64,000 bases of DNA, taken from Bufo bufo (taxonomy: Eukaryota; Chordata; Amphibia; Anura; Bufonidae). Position numbers and translations under genes: made by a program. The notes below the pieces were generated by a model, which did no database searches, was not told the DNA's origin, and worked only from the letters and a program-made list of their open reading frames with translations. Shown here one piece after another: positions 57,830-64,000 of this stretch; within the stretch, counting starts at the first letter, position 1; each line of letters opens with the position of its first letter. The stretch spans positions 148,619,917 to 148,683,916 of the forward strand of contig NC_053391.1 in NCBI RefSeq assembly GCF_905171765.1. The letters are read 5' to 3'.

Positions 57830-60560
57830 CAGATATTTTTTTGGCCCAAGTTAGCAGAATTTTTTTTTTTTTTTCTTACAAAGTCTCATATTCCACTAAC
57901 TTGTGTCAAAAAATAAAATCTCACATGAACTCACCATACCCCTCACGGAATCCAAATGCGTAAAATTTTTTAGACATTTATATTCCAGACTTCTTCTCAC
58001 GCTTTAGGGCCCCTAGAATGCCAGGGCAGTATAAATACCCCACATGTGACCCCATTTCGGAAAGAAGACACCCCCAGGTATTCCGTGAGGGGCATATTGA
58101 GTCCATGAAAGATTGAATTTTTTGTCCCAAGTTAGCGGAACGGGAGACTTTGTGAGAAAAAAATTAAAAATATCAATTTCCGCTAACTTGTGCCAAAAAA
58201 AAAAGATTTCTATGAACTCGCCATGCCCCTCATTGAATACCTTGGGGTGTCTTCTTTCCAAAATGGGGTCACATGTGGGGTATTTATACTGCTCTGGCAT
58301 TCTAGGGGCCCCAAAGCGTGAGAAGAAGTCTGGTATCCAAATGTCTAAAAATGCCCTCCTAAAAGGAATTTGGGCACCTTTGCGCATCTAGGCTGCAAAA
58401 AAGTGTCACACATCTGGTATCGCCGTACTCAGGAGAAGTTGGGGAATGTGTTTTGGGGTGTCATTTTACATATACCCATGCTGGGTGAGAGAAATATCTT
58501 GGTCAAATGCCAACTTTGTATAAAAAAATGGGAAAAGTTGTCTTTTGCCAAGATATTTCTCTCACCCAGCATGGGTATATGTAAAATGACACCCCAAAAC
58601 ACATTCCCCAACTTCTCCTGAATACGGCGATACCACATGTGTGACACTTTTTTGCAGCCTAGGTGGGCAAAGGGGCCCATATTCCAAAGAGCACCTTTAG
58701 GATTTCACAGGTCATTTACCTACTTACCACACATTAGGGCCCCTGGAAAATGCCAGGGCAGTATAACTACCCCACAAGTGACCCCATTTTGGAAAGAAGA
58801 CACCCCAAGGTATTCCGTGAGGGGCATGGCGAGTTCCTAGAATTTTTTATTTTTTGTCACAAGTTAGTGGAAAATGCTTATTTTTTTTTTTATTTTTTTT
58901 TTCATACAAAGTCTCATATTCCACTAACTTGTGACAAAAAATAAAAAGTTCCATGAACTCACTATGCCCATCAGCGAATACCTTGGGGTCTCTTCTTTCC
59001 AAAATGGGGTCACTTGTGGGGTAGTTATACTGCCCTGGCATTCTAGGGGCCCAAATGTGTGGTAAGGAGTTTGAAATCAAATTCTGTAAAAAATGACCTG
59101 TGAAATCCGAAAGGTGCTCTTTTGAATATGGGCCCCTTTGCCCACCTAGGCTGCAAAAAAGTGTCACACATCTGGTATCTCCGTAATCGGGAGAAGTTGG
59201 GGAATGTGTTTTGGGGTGTCATTTTACATATACCCATGCTGGGTGAGAGAAATATCTTGGCAAAAGACAACTTTTCCCATTTTTTTATACAAAGTTGGCA
59301 TTTGACCAAGATATTTATCTCACCCAGCATGGGTATATGTAAAAATACACCCCAAAACACATTCCTCAACTTCTCCTGAATACAGAGATACCAGATGTGT
59401 GACACTTTTTTGCAGCCTAGGTGGGCAAAGGGGCCCACATTCCAAAGAGCACCTTTCGGATTTCACAGGTCATTTACCTACTTACCACACATTTGGGCCC
59501 CTAGAATGCCAGGGCAGTATAACTACCCCACAAGTGACCCCATTTTGGAAAGAAGAGACCCCAAGGTATTCGCTGATGGGCATAGTGAGTTCATGGAAGT
59601 TTTTATTTTTTGTCACAAGTTTGTGGAATATGAGACTTTGTATGAAAAAAAAAATTTAAAAAAAAATCATCATTTTCCACTAACTTGTGACAAAAAATAA
59701 AAAATTCTAGGAACTCGCCATGCCCCTCACGGAATACCTTGGGGTGTCTTCTTTCCAAAATGGGGTCACTTGTGGGGTAGTTATACTGCCCTGGCATTCT
59801 AGGGGCCCAAATGTGTGGTAAGGAGTTTGAAATCAAATTCAGGAAAAAATGAGGAGTGAAATCCGAAAGGTGCTCTTTGGAATATGGGCCCCTTTGCCCA
59901 CCTAGGCTGCAAAAAAGTGTCACACATCTGGTATCCCCGTACTCAGGAGAAGTTGAGGAATGTGTTTTGGGGTGTCATTTTACATATACCCATGCTGGGT
60001 GAGATAAATATCTTGGTCAAATGACAACTTTGTATAAAAAAATGGGAAAAGTTGTCTTTTGCCAAGATATTTCTCTCACCCAGCATGGGTATATATAAAA
60101 TGACACCCCAAAACACATTCCCCACCTTCTCCTGAGTACGGAGATACCAGATGTGTGACACTTTTTTGCAGCCTAGGTGGGCAAAGGGGCCCATATTCCA
60201 AAGAGCACCTTTCGGATTTCACAGGTCATTTTTTACAGAATTTGATTTCAAACTCCTTACCACACATTTGGGCCCCTAGAATGCCAGGGCAGTATAACTA
60301 CCCCACAAGTGACCCCATTTTGGAAAGAAGAGACCCCAAGGTATTCGCTGATGGGCATAGTGAGTTCATAGAACTTTTTATTTTTTGTCACAAGTTAGTG
60401 GAATATGAGACTTTGTAAGAAAAAAAAAAAAATCATAATTTTCCGCTAACTTGTGACAAAAAATAAAAAGTTCTATGAACTCACTATGCCCATCAGCGAA
60501 TACCTTAGGGTGTGTACTTTCAGAAATGGGGTCATTTGTGGGGTGTTTGTACTGTCTGGG
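57830..60560. repeat. Alternating-inverted array of about 380-bp units
   Basis: Successive units of roughly 380 bp alternate in orientation. Two kinds of mirror centre follow each other: one in gtcacaagttagtggaa / ttccactaacttgtgac (near 58155, 58895, 59660, 60425) and one in gctgggtgagagaaatatct / inverse (near 58525, 59280, 60035). Between centres runs the shared sequence with gcctaggtgggcaaaggggc and ctagaatgccagggcagtat. Seven mirror centres can be counted. Apparent open frames of 80-130 codons on both strands repeat with the units and are not genes. Confidence 0.9.
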
Positions 60561-61030
60561 CATTGTAGAACCTCAGGAAACATGACAGGTGCTCAGAAAG
60601 TCAGAGCTGCTTCAAAAAGCGGAAATTCACATTTTTGTACCATAGTTTGTAAACGCTATAACTTTTACCCAAACCATTTTTTTTTTACCCAAACATTTTT
60701 TTTTTATCAAAGACATGTAGAACTATAAATTTAGAGCAAAATTTCTATATGGATGTCGTTTTTTTTTGCAAAATTTTACTACTGAAAGTGAAAAATGTCA
60801 TTTTTTTGCAAAAAAATCGTTAAATTTCGATTAATAACAAAAAAAGTAAAAATGTCAGCAGCAATGAAATACCACCAAATGAAAGCTCTATTAGTGAGAA
60901 GAAAAGGAGGTAAAATTCATTTGGGTGGTAAGTTGCATGACCGAGCAATAAACAGTGAAAGTAGTGTAGGTCAGAAGTGTAAAAAGTGGCCTGGTCTTTC
61001 AGGGTGTTTAAGCACTGGGGGCTGAGGTGG

Positions 61031-63334
61031 TTAAACAAATATTGATTGAGGGGTGCAATATACCTGCTTCGACAAAATACTGATTGAGGTGTTTGATATA
61101 CCTGCTTCCAATAAATATTGATTGAGGCGTACAATATACCTGCTTCCACAAAATATCGATTAAGGGTTTCGATATACTTGTTTCACCAAATATTGATAGA
61201 GGCCTGTGAGATACCTGCTTCCACAAAATATTAATTAAGGAATTCGTCATACCTGTTTACACCAAATATTGATTGAGGCCTGCGATATACCTGCTTCCAC
61301 AAAACACTGATTAAGGGGTTTGAAAAGCCTGCTTCCACAAGATAGTTATTGAGGGCTACAATAAACCTGATTCCACAAAATACTGATTAAGGGATTCGAT
61401 ATACCTATTTCCACCAAATATTGACTGAGGACTACGATATACATGCTTCCACAAAATATTGTTTAAGGAGTTTGATATACCTGCTTCCACCAAATATTGA
61501 TTGAGGGCTGCGATGTACCTATTTCCACAAAATACTGATGATGGGGTTCGATATACCTGTTTTAACCAAATATTGATTGAGGCCTACGATATACCTGCTT
61601 CCACAGAATATTGATTAAGGGGTTTGATATACCTGCCTCCACAAAATACTGATTGAGGGCTACAATATGTCTGCTTATACAAAATTATGATTAAGGTGTT
61701 CGATATACCTGTTTACAACAAATATTGATTGAGGCATTCGATATACCTGCTTCCACAAAATTCTGATTAAGGGTTTTGAGATACCTACATCCACAAAAAT
61801 CTGATTAAGGCGTTCGATATACCTGTTTCCACCAAATATTGATTGAGGCCTACGATATACCTGCTTCCACAAAATAATGATTAAGATGTTTGATATACCT
61901 GTTTCAACCAAATATTGATTGAAGGGTGGGATATCCCTGCTTCCACAAAATATTGATTAAGGGGTTTGATATACCTACTTCCACAAAATATTGATTGAGG
62001 GCTGCAATATACTTACTTCCACAAAATTCTTATTAAGGCTTTTGATATACCTGTTTCCACCAAATATTGATTGAGGCCTGCGATTTAACAGCTTTCACAA
62101 AATATTGATTGAGGGCTATGATATACCTGCTTCAAAAAAATAATGTTCAAGGGGTTCGATATACCTGTTTCTACCAAAAATTGATTGAGGCCAACAATAT
62201 ACCTGCTTCCACAAAATACTGATTAAGGGGTTCCAAATACCTGTTTAAACAAATATTGATTGAGGGGTGCAATATACCTGCTTCGACAAAATACTGATTG
62301 AGGTGTTTGATATACCTGCTTCCAATAAATATTGATTGAGGCGTACAATATACCTGCTTCCACAAAATATCGATTAAGGGTTTCGATATACTTGTTTCAC
62401 CAAATATTGATAGAGGCCTGTGAGATACCTGCTTCCACAAAATATTAATTAAGGAATTCGTCATACCTGTTTACACCAAATATTGATTGAGGCCTGCGAT
62501 ATACCTGCTTCCACAAAACACTGATTAAGGGGTTTGAAAAGCCTGCTTCCACAAGATAGTTATTGAGGGCTACAATAAACCTGATTCCACAAAATACTGA
62601 TTAAGGGATTCGATATACCTATTTCCACCAAATATTGACTGAGGACTACGATATACATGCTTCCACAAAATATTGTTTAAGGAGTTTGATATACCTGCTT
62701 CCACCAAATATTGATTGAGGGCTGCGATGTACCTATTTCCACAAAATACTGATGATGGGGTTCGATATACCTGTTTTAACCAAATATTGATTGAGGCCTA
62801 CGATATACCTGCTTCCACAGAATATTGATTAAGGGGTTTGATATACCTGCCTCCACAAAATACTGATTGAGGGCTACAATATGTCTGCTTATACAAAATT
62901 ATGATTAAGGTGTTCGATATACCTGTTTACAACAAATATTGATTGAGGCATTCGATATACCTGCTTCCACAAAATTCTGATTAAGGGTTTTGAGATACCT
63001 ACATCCACAAAAATCTGATTAAGGCGTTCGATATACCTGTTTCCACCAAATATTGATTGAGGCCTACGATATACCTGCTTCCACAAAATAATGATTAAGA
63101 TGTTTGATATACCTGTTTCAACCAAATATTGATTGAAGGGTGGGATATCCCTGCTTCCACAAAATATTGATTAAGGGGTTTGATATACCTACTTCCACAA
63201 AATATTGATTGAGGGCTGCAATATACTTACTTCCACAAAATTCTTATTAAGGCTTTTGATATACCTGTTTCCACCAAATATTGATTGAGGCCTGCGATTT
63301 AACAGCTTTCACAAAATATTGATTGAGGGCTATA
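61031..63334. repeat. Higher-order satellite duplication, 1214-bp period
   Basis: Two consecutive blocks are nearly identical with an offset of 1214 bp (about 32 monomers): for example 61675-61911 and 62889-63125 translate identically. The second block ends where the LINE tail begins at 63335. The first block begins at the TTAA flank of the 4.9-kb element. High identity suggests a recent event. Confidence 0.9.
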
Positions 63335-63454
63335 CATAGTAACATAGTACATAAGGCCGAAAAAAGACATTTGTCCATCCAGTTCGGCCTGTCATCCTAC
63401 AAGTTGATCCAGAGGAAGGCAAAAAAACCCTGTGAGGTAGAAGCCAATTTTCTG
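63335..63454 (-). mobile_element. 5'-truncated CR1/Rex1-type LINE tail in the satellite
   Basis: The sequence catagtaacatagtacataa, ggccgaaaaaagacatttgt and ccatccagttcggcctgtca matches the 3' tail of the LINE at 7206-7310 in the same orientation. Only about 120 bp is present, as expected of an extreme 5' truncation. No clean duplication of the satellite flank was found. Confidence 0.8.
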
Positions 63455-63806
63455 TTTGATTTACCTGCTTCTACCAAATATTGATTGAGGACTATGATAT
63501 ACCTGCTTCCACAAAATACAGATTAAGGTGTTTGATATACCTATTTTCACTATATATTGATTGAGGCCTGCGATATACCTGCTTCCACAAAATACTGATT
63601 AAGAGGTTTGATATACTTGAGGGGTGCAACATACCTACTTCCACAAAATAGTGATTAAGGGGTTTGATATAACTATTTCCACCAAATATTGACTCAGGCT
63701 TCCGATATAACTGCTTCCACAAAACACTGATTAAGGGGTTCGATATAACTTTTTTCACCACACATTGATTGAGGCCTGCAATATACCTGCTTCCACAGAA
63801 TGCTGA

Positions 63807-64000
63807 TTAACCGCCTCTGGACCGCCTAACGCAGGATTGCGTTCCGGAGGCGGTCGATTCATTCCTCCTTGATGCGCCGGCACGTCATCTCGCGAGACAT
63901 GAGATTTCCTGTGAACGTGCGCACACAGGAGCGCGCGTTCACAGGAACTGCAGGTAAACGAGCTTATCTACAGCCTGCCAGCGGCGATCATTCGCTGGCA
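63807..64000. mobile_element. TTAA-type element, family C (copy 2), cut by the window edge
   Basis: A satellite gctgaTTAA is followed by ccgcctctggaccgcctaac and gcaggattgcgttccggagg, a diverged copy of the left end at 56090. It continues with the same gcgcgttcacagga and gccagcggcgatc segments found at 56205-56270. Only the first 190 bp lie in the window. Confidence 0.85.

Larger units (their letters stand above)
56086..61034. mobile_element. TTAA-flanked element, family C (copy 1), 4.9 kb
   Basis: TTAA (56086-56089 and 61031-61034) flanks CCACCTCCGGACAGCC and an inverse end GGGGGCTGAGGTGG. The empty satellite site reads ctgtTTAAaca. The left end also holds a small palindrome (ccacctccgga...tccggaggtgg), and 56210-56290 a gccagc/gctggc pair. 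Inside are a tandem array (56558-57700) and a long alternating-inverted array (57830-60560), then AT-rich DNA with gaaagctctattagtgagaa. No transposase was recognised, so the piggyBac-like label rests on the target site only. Confidence 0.85.
35691..63806. repeat. 38-bp satellite array (76-bp dimers), interrupted
   Basis: Two related 38-bp monomers alternate: one built on tgattgaggcctgcgatata plus cctgcttccacaaaatac, the other on tgattaaggggttcgatata plus cctgtttccaccaaatat. Both share gatatacctg and the tgatt start. Uninterrupted blocks lie at 35691-35952, 39533-43517, 45768-45956, 46487-49237, 50856-51503, 52151-52782, 54852-56085, 61031-63334 and 63455-63806. Monomers differ by scattered substitutions. 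The array is cut by the window edge, so its full length is unknown. No protein or RNA role is inferred. Confidence 0.95.

Noticed and set aside
58013..60563. Conserved-looking frames of 80-130 codons repeated on both strands (for example with HLGCKKVSHIWY)
   Set aside because: They recur because the underlying DNA is an alternating-inverted repeat. Both strands give equally long frames, and none resembles a known family.
35691..63806. Many open frames of 60-109 codons on the minus strand of the satellite, with recurring residues such as ILWKQVY and NQYFVEAGI
   Set aside because: The 76-bp dimer contains only one minus-strand stop (TAA), and 76 is not a multiple of three, so any frame stays open for about 75 codons by arithmetic alone. 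There is no start context and no selection signature; these are by-products of the repeat.
35691..63806. Regular short repeats that could suggest a CRISPR array
   Set aside because: The repeats abut each other with no unique spacers, both monomers vary, and the context is a eukaryotic transposon-rich region.

Overview
The window looks like non-coding DNA from a vertebrate, most likely an anuran amphibian. That assignment is an inference from the mix of repeats: a Ty3/gypsy retrotransposon with a chromodomain, Tx1/L1-type and CR1/Rex1-type LINEs, Tc1 and mariner elements, hAT elements with BED-finger transposases, TTAA-target elements, a Harbinger-like palindrome and a long satellite array. 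No intact host gene, tRNA, rRNA or CRISPR array was found. The only host-derived sequences suspected are a broken Y-box (cold-shock domain) fragment near 7.2 kb and a retroposed 3' UTR near 12.7-13.3 kb.

Layout. 1-6887: a minus-strand gypsy element with a nested solo LTR in one LTR and an L1 fragment in gag. 7.1-9.4 kb: a cold-shock-domain fragment next to a CR1/Rex1-like LINE. 9988-10728: a MITE-like element. 11227-18230: a hAT element with an 8-bp target duplication, stacked with a 41-bp minisatellite, a retroposed transcript, an L1, a hAT-type MITE and two foldback mariner elements. 18822-20473: a decayed Tc1 element. 20685-20869: a small hairpin-headed retroposon with a 16-bp target duplication. 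22235-24243: a TTAA-type element. 24312-27154: a hAT element with an 8-bp duplication. 27209-34760: a hAT element with a 93-bp minisatellite leader and a nearly complete but broken transposase. 34761-35690: a MITE at the border of the satellite.

From 35691 to the right edge the background is a 38-bp satellite (76-bp dimers, with local 1.2-kb higher-order duplications). It is interrupted by at least nine insertions. Because the satellite sequence is known, empty target sites can be read directly and the target duplications are clear. One of these insertions is a Tc1-like element with a complete 340-residue transposase that keeps the DDE triad at D153, D244 and E279. This is the only convincing intact protein-coding gene in the window.

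The genes do not form a pathway. What links the region is its transposon architecture: repeated nesting, elements that carry their own minisatellites, foldback and alternating-inverted arrays, and repeated insertion at a single TTAA step of the satellite monomer. I found no sign of a new defence or biosynthetic system.
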